Source: Evernia prunastri (lineage: Eukaryota; Ascomycota; Lecanoromycetes; Lecanorales; Parmeliaceae). Taken from it: a stretch of DNA of 64,000 nucleotides. The notes under the pieces were generated by a model, which did no database searches, was not told where the DNA came from, and was given only the letters and a program-made list of their open reading frames with translations. Shown piece by piece: positions 9,877 to 23,477 of the stretch. The DNA is taken from positions 62,001-126,000 of the forward strand of contig NKYR01000092.1 of assembly GCA_003184365.1 (NCBI GenBank). The letters run 5' to 3'. The position numbers and the translations under genes were made by a program. Numbering within the stretch: the stretch's first letter is position 1; each line of letters begins with the position of its first letter.

Positions 9877-11638
9877 ATGGCTATCGCTCTTCAAGCATTG
9901 GACATAGACGTCCAGCTAATGATTCTAGACGTGGTATGGAAACCCGTATGCCTTTATCTGTTTACGCCCTAACATGAAATTGCAGTTGAGCCAGACAGCG
10001 CCGAGGTCTTTGCTAAACGTGGCATTAAGCTCCAGATCTCTGTACAGCTTGTCCAAAAGCTTTATCTATCGCGTCATTCATTTCACATTCAATCGCAGCA
10101 GACGAAATGTCAACGGACGGCTTATCCAACAGCTGCTGGCTAACGAAGATACGAGCGCCAAAGTCCGAGAGATACGGATCCTCTGGGCGCCGTCCGCCAA
10201 GCTTCAGCCTGGAGAAGGTAGCAAAGGAGATCTCGAACTATTTGGACAAGCGCTGCCAAAGTTCACTGGATTGAAGACGTTCATCTGGGACGCTCAATAC
10301 CCTATAATTGCTTGGCTCCTAGAGACCCTCCAAACACAACATCCACAATGCCTGTTATACACCCGTCATCCCCCTGGTCAGGATTCAGCTCAGACCTTGC
10401 CACGCCTATGCGCCTCACCCTGCCTTTTCTCTCTAGACGTAGCAATCACATCTGGGCAATTCCAGGCTTTCAAAGAACTTCAGAACGTACTGACTTCTTC
10501 TGTAAACCTGCGCGATCTTGCGATTACGTCCGCTTTGAACAGCCCTCACGTTTCACCATATCAGGAGCAAGGGGAGTCCGTATCCCTTCAACTAAGATCT
10601 CTTGAGCTCTATGGAAACATTTTCGACATCTACAAGATTCCCATAGCATGGCCCATGCTCGAAAGACTGTCGTTGGACAGTCTGTCCTACCTCACAAGCT
10701 TCCCACCTGACTTTGCTGGGCTCAAATCACTGAGGCTGCGAAATCGAGACTCGAGACATAGTGACACTCTGTGTATTGCTTTGCAGGGATGCAAGAAACT
10801 TGAAGTCCTGGACTTGACTGGATTTACCCGCAGTGTTCAGAAAGCCAAGGAAGACTTCTGGCAAAATGTTGGGACGACTCTGACCAAGCTGAGGCTGCAT
10901 GATGATGGAACCTCAGATACAGTAGGTCGAAGATCTATCTTCTCCAAAAAGGACTTGGTGTGTCTCGCAAAGTATTGTCGCAACTTGCGTAGCCTCGGCC
11001 TTGACCTTGAATGCAATGGGCAGGAGTGGGTCAGTTCCCATTTTACGTCGTCGTATCCTCCACTACTGAGCTGACAGTGTACACAGCCACATACCATGCT
11101 CAAATACATTGCCGATGATTTTTGGTTTCTTGTCCACCTGGAGCTCAACATCTTGATCGAAAATCCTCAGTATTATCACCCAACCTCCGCCAAAGCAACA
11201 TTAGACAGCGTCCCAGAAGTATGGAAATATCTGTGGGAAGAGATCAAGAAAGCTCGTGCTCGCAAATCTCATTTGATCATTACCCCTCGCCTAAGATCTC
11301 TCGATCTCATTGCCGGCTCAAGAAAACAAATCTTAGAGGCAAGGATAGATCACTGGCAAGTCGACCAGCAACGCTTCACCTTCGATCTATCTGACCGCGA
11401 CGACGAAGCACGTCTCGGCGTCGCCACTGTCAATTGCACGGAGGTAGAAGCGCTCCTTTCGAAATATTCCTTAGCAGGTCCCCTCTGGAATCACCAACAG
11501 CAGCTCATTATGAACGTTGCGACCGAGAGAGCGAGGAGTGGACCTCATATCCAGATGCCTTCCGTCATGGATAAAGAAATAGTGCGGCCTTCACCATTCT
11601 GGGATAGGCTTGATGAAGCGAGGTTCTACTACCGATGA
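9877..11638 (+). CDS. F-box / leucine-rich-repeat-type protein
   Basis: The N-terminus after splicing reads ALDIDVQLMILDVLSQTAPR and then SLLNVALSSRSLYSLSK. This is the usual pattern of a fungal F-box-like substrate adaptor: hydrophobic heptads, an LxxC/S-type core, then short leucine-rich units such as LRSLELYGNIF, LERLSLDSLSYL, LKSLRLRN, LEVLDLTGF and LRSLGLDLEC. The family role would be substrate selection for an SCF ubiquitin ligase; the substrate is unknown. Introns are at 9934-9985 (GTATGG..TTGCAG) and 11030-11086 (GTCAGT..CACAG). ATG 9877 starts a 57-nt first exon that supplies the F-box beginning. Predicted length 550 aa. The F-box assignment is by eye and could be a related 2EXR-type domain. 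Confidence 0.78.
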
Positions 11639-12625
11639 CTTGCGAATAGGTGTTAATGATTAGCAAATTTCATTGAAAGTATCAGAGCCTGGCTAGGTCA
11701 AGAGGTCGGCCACTCTGTAGTATATCTAACGAAGTTGTTTATTTACGCTTGGCAGGCAAGACATGGCGAAAGCGCATCGGTAATCATTCCGTCCTCAGTG
11801 GTAATTTTGCCAGGGACCTGAGGCGACGAGCTTCATATCGAGCTGACCATGAAATAGTGGGAAGGGAATCTTGCCTCAGTGAGCTCTGCTCCTCTTCCTG
11901 CCTTCAATGCAGCGGTGGTTGGGAAAAATTGCGGGTTTAAGGGAACGGCATGAGGACGTAGAGTCGGACAAAGAAGCTATAAAGAGGGCGGCACCATGAA
12001 CTTAGGCGTTCCTCTACAAACGCTCTTTAGTGATGTAATTCCAGAGGTGATTCGCCCTTGAAATGCTTGAAACACTGCTTGCAGACTCTCCCCTGTGGCA
12101 TCTGATAACCCACTAGATGCGACAGATTTTCACAGGAAGGGTAATGTACCCGCACTAACTATCCTCAGGATGGGCGCCAAGACCTTCGGCGAAGATGTTG
12201 TCCGTAATCGCGTCCTCAATTTGGTTGACTGCATATGCAGCTAAGACCGCAGCGTGAAGGGTCATGAAGGAGCTATCCGCGTATTTTGTTTGCTTTAACG
12301 GGGTCAACTCTCCAGGTGCAGCCAATTTTCTCATTTCTTACGTGCTCTCTTACCTCTATAAATTTGGTTGGTTGTTGTCAGCGCCGTCAGTTGTATATGC
12401 GGACCTCTTTAAAGCACACTTGGGCAGCTGGAAGACCGAGATCGTACTTTACCTGAAGGTTTCTTGACTTTGGAACTGGGAAATAAGCACTAGTGAGGCT
12501 AGCGCCCGCGGCTTGGCCTCAAAAACACGCAACACCTCTCTTTCCTCACCTCCACACACCAAATCGATATCTTGACCTATGCGAATGCAATAATAGCGTT
12601 CAAAAATCACACTAACTCTATCAAT
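11639..12625. other. Upstream region of the giant DUF3638 gene
   Basis: No convincing gene. The small frames at 11749-11940 and 12264-12467 lack protein character. The giant gene's frame is open from 12572, but 12572 is TTG and the first in-frame ATG is at 12626. Confidence 0.45.
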
Positions 12626-15600
12626 ATGATGGGCTGGTCCCCTGAAGTTCTTTTCAACCATGTCTTTCTACCCCCACAGCTACCTCATCGCGAGGACAAA
12701 CAGCCTGCCCTTGATAGAGACTTGGTGGATAACCTGACAGAAAATTGTCGTCTTTTCCGAGACTTGAACTACACTGAACACTACGCGCAGTGGTCTACAA
12801 TCCTTCGTTCTCTCCGTACGTTCGGAATGCTACACAGAAACCTCAGATCTCTCTCGAAAAACGCACTGAAGAGTGCTTTCGGAGATGCAAAGGACGGGGC
12901 AATCATAGTCATCCACGTCGCCTTGCAGAATTCTGGACTCATCATTCGGAAGGTCGCTTACGACTATGTTGTTGAATCTTTTGAGGCTTCAGCTCTGGCG
13001 GCGGAGGTTCTCGCAGCTGAGAAATCCCTGGAATGGGACTTCCCAAGTCGTGCCGTTGCTGTTCCATCCATTATTTTCGAAGAAAGCTCGTTCCAAGAAC
13101 ATCTCGCAGAATTTCTCGAAAAAGCAAGTGTAGAGCCCGTCAAGCAATTTGCGGCAACGACGCTCAAGGCAAGATCTCATGCGTTCGAAAGCCGGGATAC
13201 TGCGACTCCAGCGGTAGTGGGCCAACTACTGATGGCTATCTTGGAGGCAAATGGCAGGAAGCACCCAACAATGCTGACCAGAAAGAGAGTACATGACGAG
13301 GTCTGCTGGGACGATGGAGCAGAAACTCCCTGGCGTCGAAGCCCAACTTGGCTCGTACTACGAGTGGGTATTCAAAGGTCATTGTGCTTCCTTCTAGGTG
13401 GCGACCTTGGCACATTGCACTACAAATTCTTCATGGCTTTCGTCCTCTCCTCAATCTGTAAAAAAATTTGCGCTGAAGCCTCATTTCTGCCAGACCGACT
13501 TGCGTTTGCGAGAACTAAACTTGCGCGTCGGATGGCCAAACTGCAACAACAAAGGAAGATGGCAAAACCACCTATTGCCAAGACCATCGACTCCCTGAAC
13601 TCAAAGTACGCAAAAGAATTCACCAATACTCTGTCGCTGGTCAACGACCGACTCAATCAAGACTGGAGCCGAATTCGAATCCGAGCTACAAAGCAAGTAT
13701 CATCCCTGCCAAGGCGCGCAGATGCGGGGAGTACGGTGCTATCGCTGTATCATAGTCGACCTATTTTGCAGAGAATCCTTGAAGAAGCACTACTAGCTAG
13801 ATCATCGAAAAGCGTGTGTCTCGAGGAGCGATACCGGAAATCGTCTCAGTATTCTACGTGGGCACGTATGGAACCACACGATAACATCTCTATCTCTGAC
13901 TATTTCTTTCTTGCCCAAGCGGAAGAAACGCTCAAGTCCGATGTCATAAAGCCTTTCGGGCGTGGAGCATGCACAGACGTGGACCAATACTGCGTGGAAT
14001 TTGGACACATGATGCAGCAATATCAGCGGCTTGCATCCTTAGCATACAAGTCTGACCCTGAGCAATTGTCTCTTATGCTTATCACACTCTTGGAGATGTG
14101 GCAAGCAATAGATTCGATCAGCCTCATGCTCTATCCTCTATTGGCTGATTACGAGCCCGGATTTCCTCGAGACTTACTCTATCCCTTGCAAATCGCTCAG
14201 CTTTCCGACTTGCAACGGGTTCAAGAAATCGAAAATTATCTTGCAAACCGTCGTACTGTTGCCAAGCCCTCTCATCCATCGATCTTCTCCGATGCCACCC
14301 CGAGGTCTTTTGCTGCGCGCTACTTCGACCAATCTCAGGAGATGCAACGGCTCGCTGCAACCATCGAAGCTGCCGATGAGAGCGCCAAGGCACAGAAAGA
14401 GGAGGAATGGATCCAGAAAAGCTTTGAGTACGACGCAGTGATGAAGCAAGCTGCAGAGACGACGTGTCTATTTATTGAGGACGCCTTTGATCCTCTTAAG
14501 CGTCGGCATGACGATCGCAATTGCTTAAAGCACCAGCTTGAGCGTAGGGGTGCCAGGATGAGGATTCACATACATGAAGCCATCTTGCCAAGTGAAGACG
14601 CTATTCTCAAGTCTCTTATTTTTGAACTCCTTCTTCCCAAAGGTTTCGCAGTGTGGCGGGATGCTACCTGGCAATTGATTCGATTGGGCCAACGAAGCAC
14701 CATAGTGGATCGAGAGCCTCAGGTTTTGCTCCGCGATTATCAAGGTCTTAGGGTCTACATGAACCCTACCGGAAGCTCTATCACACTTGCTTCGCGCACC
14801 AAATCATTTCTGAACACCCACTATGCGCAGGTCCCATTCCCTACACCGCTGGATCAAGTATGCCTCCCTCATGGACTGAAGTATGGTTTATTCGATCATT
14901 CGAGAAAACTCTGGACGTCGAGATATCTAGACAAACCAAGCTTTGCTGATCTTTGCGCTCCATATTTGCCTCAGAAATCAAGCTACGGGTCTTTGAGAAG
15001 ATATTTCCACCCTACATTTGATGGGAAGCCTCTATATGCCAACGAGATTTTAGCTAGCCAGAATCATTGCCCAAATACTCTCACGATGAATGAATTCACT
15101 ACCTTTCAAGACCTCCGGCTTGGGAACCGGATTCAATGGATAACGCTCCTACGTGAGCTCGCATCTTCGAACCTTAACTTCGGCACGTTAGAGGTTGGCA
15201 TTCTTGTCGCAGAATTAGCTCTCCAAGTTGGCCCTCCCGATGATCAAAGTGTTCGTCGTGCCGGACACTGGGTCTTTCAAGACCTGCCATTCTGTATCGC
15301 ACTTACTGCTCAGATCAAGCGACGGCTGGAAAGTGTTGCAGCAAATTGGCGCGAAGGCCAGACGATCGAGTGTCTCCTCGTTCTATTGCAGCGCATTTGG
15401 TCTCTTGCATCGTCCTATGAGGCCAGGAAAGAGGCAGAAAATCTGATGTTGTACGTGCGTCGAATAACCCACGACTGGACCCGAGCTTTGCGTCGCGAAA
15501 TTTGCAACGCAACAAGTTCAGAAACAGCACAGAAAAGATCTCAAGACGCCCTTCTTGCGGCTTTGCTCTGCCGGAAGACATTTATCCTTGAGGCTGCGGA

Positions 15601-18600
15601 GCCAAACAAGAATTTTGAGGCTTTTACGCTCACTGTATACCTCGAATGCTCTTTCGTGCTTAATGATAACTTGCCGTCCAAGGCAGCTGGATCCATTGGC
15701 AAAATGCCAGTCCTTCTGAAGAAATTGTACGTCAACGACCTCAAACTAGTACATCGTCTCGAAGCCCAAGTCCGGCGTGCTATCCAATTGTTGAATGAGG
15801 CCGTCAACGAGGCCGTCAACAGCGTGTGGGCAGATGCCGAAGGTCGATCTACACGACTATTCTCTTCGTGGACTTTTCTCCCAGACCCTCACGATGGATG
15901 GGTAATTGCCCAATCGATCAGCGTTGGTGGGCTCCTTGAACAGAGTGTGTTCTTTGATATACTCGATGGAACGTTACTGATTGACGGCCAACCTCTCGGT
16001 CGTCTACCAGATGAATACACCAAACAAGATTTCTTCCATCAGATTTTTGGCAATCGTGTTTTCCTGACGTATCCGTCGAGCATACCAGGGATGTCATATC
16101 AACTTGCCAGCCTCTTTGAATTACACCAGATTCATTTTGGGTTCCGAGATGGAGTGCCATTCATGCGGGCGCGGTCACCCGACAACAGAACGTTAGAGCT
16201 GTTACCGCCAAGCATATTCATATCTAGGACTCCTGGCGGTATACCTGATCTACCTCTACCCCTTATTAGCGACCGTGTTCATTGGTTAGATCTGACCTCT
16301 CATTGCGTAGAAATTAGATCATCAGCAACGAGATGGAGGTCCAAGTCAAGGAATTGGGTGATCGATCTTCGAACGAGCCAGGCTCACCGCGGTTACAGCT
16401 TGCTCGTGGATCCACGTAGTTCAACCTTCAACCGCATAGCTACTGTAATAGAACCATTCGAGCAACGGAGTAGGATGACCGTCTTCCAACCGCAGAGGAG
16501 CAATGTTTCATTGCACTTGCCCGGCCTCGAATTGTCATTCCGGGTCAACCCAGAAGGCCTGCTCCAATCTCATGAACTACGCGCCGTAATTGATAGCGAT
16601 CAGGATGCTGGAGCGTTGTACGGACTAGATAGTAAACTTGTCATCCGTGACAGCATGGTTCCGGGAGACCGAAGCATCATTGTTGCTATGGGACCTGCTG
16701 AAATCGAGCAAAACGGGGCTCATGTCCGGATCAGCATCAGGCACACCGGCTTCTATGCCCGTTTCTTCATCAACAAGGTATTGGGTCGCTTGGAATGTGC
16801 ATCTGAGCCTCGCTTGATCTACTTCAAGGCATATTGCCATGCTGTGACGGCTTTCGTCTTGCCCGATCCACTTACGGGGATCACGGGAACGGATGAAGCA
16901 ATTCACTGCTTACAATCCGGCAACGCCCAGCCTTGGGCTCCGGTTGATGAAGTAGCCTACGATATCTTATCAACAATTGCCGACCTCACACCTCAGAGGG
17001 TTTACTATCCCGAGAATCTCAAAGCGCTACAGAAGGTTGTCTGGAGAAGTTACTTTTTGTCCGCTGTGCAACATGATGAGTTTCGGCCAATAGTCAGAGA
17101 CATCATGCAGCAATGTCACGTACTGCACCAATTCCATCTCGGATCCCCTCAACCGCCTGCGAACCCTCAAGGCGGTGATGAGCACCTGCTTGTTCGTGCA
17201 CAGACCAGAAGAAACGCGTTTCGTGCTTTGAGACCCCAAGAGATTTCCACAACAGTGCAAGACCGCAAGTATGTAGCACGAGACCGCGCCAAGTCCTCTA
17301 ACTTCAAGAATGCTTACGAGTCCGCGTCCCTGATCACAACTTGGTCTCGTCGCATCGGAGTGAGTCAGGATATATCAGCTGTTCTACAGGAATGGCCTTT
17401 AATTCAAGGTTTCCATTCCGCATTTGAGCTCTACCTCTTTGCCGATCTGATCAATGTCAATCTTGCTGCCAACTGGGGCTCACTTTTCGCTCTTTGTCAA
17501 GAAGCATCGGAGGCTCAGGACAAGTATAGGCTCATGTTTCTGTTCGCAACCATGTCGTTTGATGCGCAGATCGATATGACTGTTGTGAGGACGCTCATTG
17601 CTGTTGCAATAATGGAGGACTTCCAGACTTTGCAGCTGCCACACCACTCGAGCTTTACTCATTTCCACCGAGGTCAAGCCCCGAGTGCGGATTTCTTATC
17701 ACAGTTGACAAAGCCATATCGCACGCCATACCCAGAAGACGAACGCGCTCTGCTTTCGGTGGCCATGCACAGCAAGCAACGGCGGAGACTAGAGATGGCC
17801 CAGTTTAAGCATGAACAACAATCAGCAGATAGCTGCAGATCCTTTGCACGCCATCTACTGTCCCAATGGCCTGTTCGTGAGCCTTCCATCAGTAACTTGC
17901 ATTTGGAAGACGTGCCACTGCTTGATACTGTGAGTGCGTACGAGGCAATCAAGCCGGAATGGGAACGGCTATTTGCCAACCATGAGTTTTCAGAGCATTT
18001 AGCCAGTGTGCAGAATATATTAAATGCTTGCCAAACAACCAAGGCTTCTACGGTGTTCCCCGTAAACGAGGGCCAGCAAGAATACTATACAACGCTAGTC
18101 TTCTCCGATCCTCGCCCAACGCTGCAGCTGCTCCTCAGCAAGCTCTCAGTTTCTTTGAATATTGCAGCCCGAGCACCGCTTAGTGACTGCTCGAATGCGG
18201 CGCAGCCAAAGCTGAACCGGCGCATCATTACGGACAGCAACAGATATATGTCGGAATCACTGACTCCATCAACGATCGACTTGCGCACGACACGCAATGG
18301 CCCTGCGGAGACAAGAAGCGGTGGCTCTGCTGTGATGAATGAACTGCAAAGCATGATCCGTTCGCTCGTTGATAGCGAAGATGCAGTCAGACAAGCGTAC
18401 GGCAAAGACTTACAAAGTAGCATGCGTGCTCTTGAAATTTCGAGATCCAAGTCATCGAAAGATTTGATGCAGGCCGCGCCTACCTTCGACCCGGCAGAAA
18501 TTGACGCGTCTATCTTGTCATTTCGAACTACTGTCAACAGGATGTTTGACGGGATCCGCATAGCTCTGATGCAAAATGAGGTCTGGCTCGAGGCTGGGGC

Positions 18601-21600
18601 ACTACTTCCTTACATTACATCAATTACATTGCTCGAGATGTTACGTCCCTTATCCATACCAAACATTAAAAGTACTGCCCGTAACGTCATCATTGACTTT
18701 GGAGAGTTGATCATCGAATTACAGCATACGCTACGCATTCAAGGCGCCACCATGCGGAAGGATACTATCCAGCTTGCGAACGAGGCACAAGTTCTCAGCC
18801 GTACGGGTTGGCAGGCCAAAGACCATCCTGATTGGCTGCTGCTCGAGGTTGACTTCAACGTTCGCATTCGGCCAGATCAGCACGAAGTAGCTCTAGCAAT
18901 GACTTCGCCAAGCAGCAAGGGCTCATTTTGCTTACAAATGAACATGGGTCAAGGAAAATCGAGCATCATTATTCCCATGGTAGTGGCCGAACTTGCAAAT
19001 GCTAAGAATTTAGTCAGAGTCGTAGTGCCAAGACCGTTATTGCTGCAAACTGCACAATTGCTTCAAGCCCGCCTTGGAGGTCTGCTCGGCCGAAAGATCA
19101 AACACATCCCTTTCTCCCGGAGATCTTCGACAGCTGTCAATGACCTGAGAGCCTATCACAACCTTCATCTTGAAATGTTACATGAGGGCGGAATAATATT
19201 GACTCTCCCAGAACATATGCTTTCTTTCCAACTCAGTGGGCTTCAAGAGCTCTCGAATGGTAATATCCAGCAGGCTACTTCCATGATGAGGCTTCAACAA
19301 TGGCTCATGAGGAAATGCCGTGACATTCTGGATGAGTGCGACCACATGCTAGCTGTCAAAACCCAGTTGATCTATCCTTCGGGAGCGCAGACCATGGTTG
19401 ATGGACATCCGGGTCGTTGGAAGCTAGTCCAAGATCTATTGAAGCTAGTCAAGGTACATCTAGGACCCTTGCGGCGCCAATTTCGAAGGAGCATAGAGGT
19501 CATAGATCGGTCCCGCGGGACTTTTCCGACGATCTATCTGCTAACAACTCAAGTGAAGGATGCTTTGATGCAGCGTTTAACAGATAGCGTTGTCAAAGGA
19601 GAAGGAGGTATACTCCATATCGAAGGCTGCTCATTGGATGAATTAGCGTCCGTAAACAGCTTCCTTCGAGAAGCTCAGTTTCCAAAGGCCACCGCAGTGA
19701 AAGTAGCTGAAGTCTTGAAAGGAAATACAGATTCTCGCCAACGACTACTTCTCCTCCGCGGGCTACTCGTCCATAAAATACTACTCCTGGGCTTGAGTAA
19801 GCGCTGGAACGTTCAATACGGGATAGACACGCGCCGAGATCCCATTGCCGTGCCTTATAAAGCCAAGGGCATCGCATCCGATCAGGCCGAGTTTGGACAT
19901 CCTGACGTTAGTATCATTTTGACCTGCCTCAGCTTCTACTATTCGGGCCTCAGTCTGCCTCAGTTCCAGCAGGCTCTGACCCAGCTCATTAAGTCCGACG
20001 ACGAGCCTGTACGAGAGTTTGACTCCTGGATCCGGGAAATTCCGTCTTTCCCTGATTCTTTGCGCTCATGGAGCTCAATCAAGTAAGTTCGTTCTCTAAA
20101 TTTTTTCCTCCGAAGCTGTACAGCCCATGAAATCGCGTCGAAGCGATGGAAAAAATAAAATCGTGAATGACTGAATGTAAAATGTTTTAAATACCTGTTT
20201 CTGTGTACGCGTAAGGGTTCAGAAACTGCTCGGTCTACATTTGAGTGACATCACGTTCAAGGTCTTTCAGATTACTGATCCGTAATCATTCAATCTAGTG
20301 TGGACGATGATACCCAGTGTACGCAACTCTGGAGCTATCTCCGCCAGCAAATGGCCGTTGTCGACTACTTCCTCAACCATCATGTCTTCCCACGTCACTC
20401 CCGCGTTTTCAAACGAAAACTTGTTAGCTCGGGTTGGGATATGGCTACACAAGCGAATACAGCTGACGGATCTCTTACGAATTTAAAAGAAAATATCCAG
20501 CTTAAACCCGACATCGCCAACAGATCTGCCGGCAAATCAACGCCTTTGACGGTAGGATTCAGTGGTACGAACGACAACAAGACACTCCTGCCTTTGAATG
20601 TCGTCCAAAACGACCTGCCAGGACTGGCGCATACTAATGCCGATGTATTGACATACCTGCTGCAGCCTAGAAATCGAAAATATGTGCCTGCCGCCAGATC
20701 TAATGGAAAGAGGTTGACGGAGAAAGCCTTCTTGCATCAGCTTCACGACCACCGCATTAGGATGTTGCTTGACGCAGGAGCGCAGATCCTGGAGATGGAC
20801 AACAAATCGCTGGCGGAGGCCTGGTTGGAAGTTGATCACGACGCCGATGCAGCTGTGTTCTTTGGTGAAGATGATCGAGCCAGAGTCCTCTACCGAGACG
20901 GGAGGAGCCAACCGTTGGCCGGGTCACCGTTCCTTGACAACCTTGGTGCATGTGTGGTGTATCTTGATGAGGCTCACACGAGAGGAGTAGACCTCAAAAT
21001 GCCGGCAGATGCAGTAGCAGGGTTGACTCTAGGGATTCAACAGACTAAAGATCACACCGTTCAAGGTAGGTTGGCAATCCTTATTGTCCTGACATGGCGA
21101 TATTTTCCACTTGCTAACGATATTGACACGTAGCTGCCATGCGTCTGCGACAGTTGGCAATCTCCCAGTCGGTCGTATTTTTCGCGCCTCCTGAAGTACA
21201 CCAAAGCATCCTAAATTTTAGAGGTAAAGGTGCTAGAGATTTTATCGATTCCCACGACGTTATCGTATGGCTCTTGGAGCAGACATGCTGCAGCATCGAA
21301 CAGTTGCAGCCCCTTTATATCTCCCAGGGGCTGGAGTACTGTCGCCGTCGACTTGCTGCAGAGAGGAATCCAGACGCATCATTCCAGGAAAATCAGCGTA
21401 AATCGTATCTCAAGGTGCTAGAGCGGCCGGAACAATATTCACTGGAAAATTTGTACGCCCCGGACCAGAAGATAAAATCTCGGCCAGTCGATGCTCAAGG
21501 ATTTCCAGAGATAGCTGGCTACGTTGAAAAGCTCAATGTGATGAAGAATGGGCTTAGAAATACTGGGGATACTGTTCAGGCGTTGACACATCAGGGTACG

Positions 21601-22615
21601 TAGTCTTTGAGTTCATGTCTCATTCATCGATACGGAAAGCTGAAGTTCTCTTTCGTACAATTTGATTTTGGAGAACAAAGGCTAACTCCAATTTGTTGCA
21701 GAGGTCGAGCAAGAAAGGGAAGTCCAGATCGAGGTCGAAACCGTAAGGGAGGTCAAGAAACCCATTCACGCGACACCAATCAAACAGCAGCCACTTCAAA
21801 AAGATGTCAAATGTTTCGCAGAGACTGGCAGACTAGTGGCCGGCTCGCAAGCATATCAGCAAGCCTTTGTAGCTCTTCGACAGACGGCCTTAGGCCGACG
21901 CTTAGATATCTCGGACAATGCTACAAAGTCGCGACTTTTCGTCACTCAAGACTTTAGCAACGTCGTGGTGGTCCAATGGGGAAAGCCTTTGGATGAATAC
22001 TCGCGTCCTGTTCACTGGATACTATGGAGCACGATCACAGACACAGCACTCATCGTCTCGGATTTCGAAGCAGATGCTGTGTTGCCCCTGATCCGAGACC
22101 AAAGACCAGCTGCTACCTATTTAATGACCTATGCGGCACCTGTCACTAGGGCAATGCTGCCATTCGATACATTGAGGCTCTACACCGTTCCGTCCCTTCC
22201 CACCAACTGGCGTGCTCCCACATGGCTCGTCCGTGATCTTGGCATCTTCGCTGGCCGTCTGTACTTCGATTTCGACGACCAGTCCCATGCAGTGTATCAG
22301 GCTTTGGGCTTGCCACCTCCTGCATCCAAGACGGAAGATCCGTCTGCTGCGATGATGACCGAGTCGGATCTCTGGCATGAGCTACCGTTCGGAGATGGGC
22401 AACAAGTAACGACGCAAGCGCCGTTCTCCACGAACCCTCTTCTGTTCATGCAAGAGTGGTTGGCTATCAGGAGAAAAGGCCAGGACTTCTCTCAGAGCAT
22501 GGTTGGGGAATTGATTCGTGGGAGGCGGTTGGAGAGGAGTGATTTGATAGAAGACGAGGCGGATTGTTCGGGAGAGGATGAATCGGAGGATGATGTGGGA
22601 GGTGAGGAGGAATGA
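12626..22615 (+). CDS. Giant DUF6606-DUF3638-DUF3645 protein, helicase/SecA-like ATPase
   Basis: Predicted 3199 aa, with introns at 20083-20298, 21066-21133 and 21596-21701; the first exon alone is 7.46 kb. The start is ATG 12626 (MMGWSPEVLFNHVFLPPQLP), which places the family's usual NHVFLPP near the N-terminus. The N-terminal ~450 residues match my recollection of DUF6606. A nucleotide-binding motif NMGQGKSS has its Lys at about residue 2111, and a DECD motif starts at about residue 2236, both within DUF3638. After the first intron come VGFSGTNDNK and VVYLDEAHTRGVDLKMP (DEAH at about 2709), then a charged segment and an acidic tail. Order and spacing recall SF2 helicases or SecA. Automated pipelines sometimes label this family 'ubiquitinyl hydrolase'; I see no evidence for a peptidase here. 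The cellular role is unknown. Family identity is confident; biochemical function is inference. Confidence 0.9.
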
Positions 22616-23477
22616 AAGAATAGGCAGATTAACGCGGCAAAGACCAAGCATAGATAAATCGATTGGGTAGTTTTCCTTCCTTTTAGTCCAGGAAAGTGCC
22701 TTTGAATCCTCTCATTTTGACCTCTTTTCGGCTATGAACCCATCGTCTCTTGCCAATACACTGCCCCATCAGAGTAGAAAGTCCGTCAATCCTCTGAAAA
22801 TTCTCTGGAACAGGTGGATGCTGAAGGTCGTCGAACGGCTGATGTCCTTGATTTCGGGACAGTCTCCTTTAATTTTCTGCGCAGCGTGCTCTAGTTCTTC
22901 TTTTTCTAATTAAGATCAAATATCTTGATTTAGTATCTATGTAACCGAACTAGCAAGATTAGATTTTGTGATGTTTGTTGTCATATTCATGTTTGACGGC
23001 GCGGGGGGCCATGACGTGGTCTGGTTGCTGTCTTGCGGGTCCTGAGGGTCACACATTTACTTCCACTTGAAGTTGGGCAGACCTAACCTAGGCTCTGCAT
23101 GGACATTAGCTGCATCTTCAAGCAACTAAGGAACCATTGAACAGTCAGTAGCCATTTCGTGGCACAGGATATCAAGCGCCAGAAATATCAGGAGCACGTG
23201 ATTGTTCAAAGGCGTGTCGTATCTGGGTAAGTTCAGGCGCAATCCTCGACCTTTTCCCGCCTCTGTGACACGCCCCCCTCCTTTCACTTTATAGTCTAAC
23301 TAAAACTCATAAATCTTTTCCCACGCCCATCACTGCGACTGGACACTTTCACTTTACCTCACTTCTACTGGTTATACGTCAAGTGTGGAAGCAATACAGT
23401 CCTCCTTCCACCACCCACGCCAGGTGAAAGTTGAAGCCGCTGTTGTTATCCCTACATCCCTCTCTACGCTTCCTGCG
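22616..23477. other. Intergenic region, no gene seen
   Basis: 3' flank of the giant gene and promoter of the next plus-strand gene. The frame of the next gene is open from 23385 (GTG), but the first in-frame ATG is at 23478. Confidence 0.45.
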
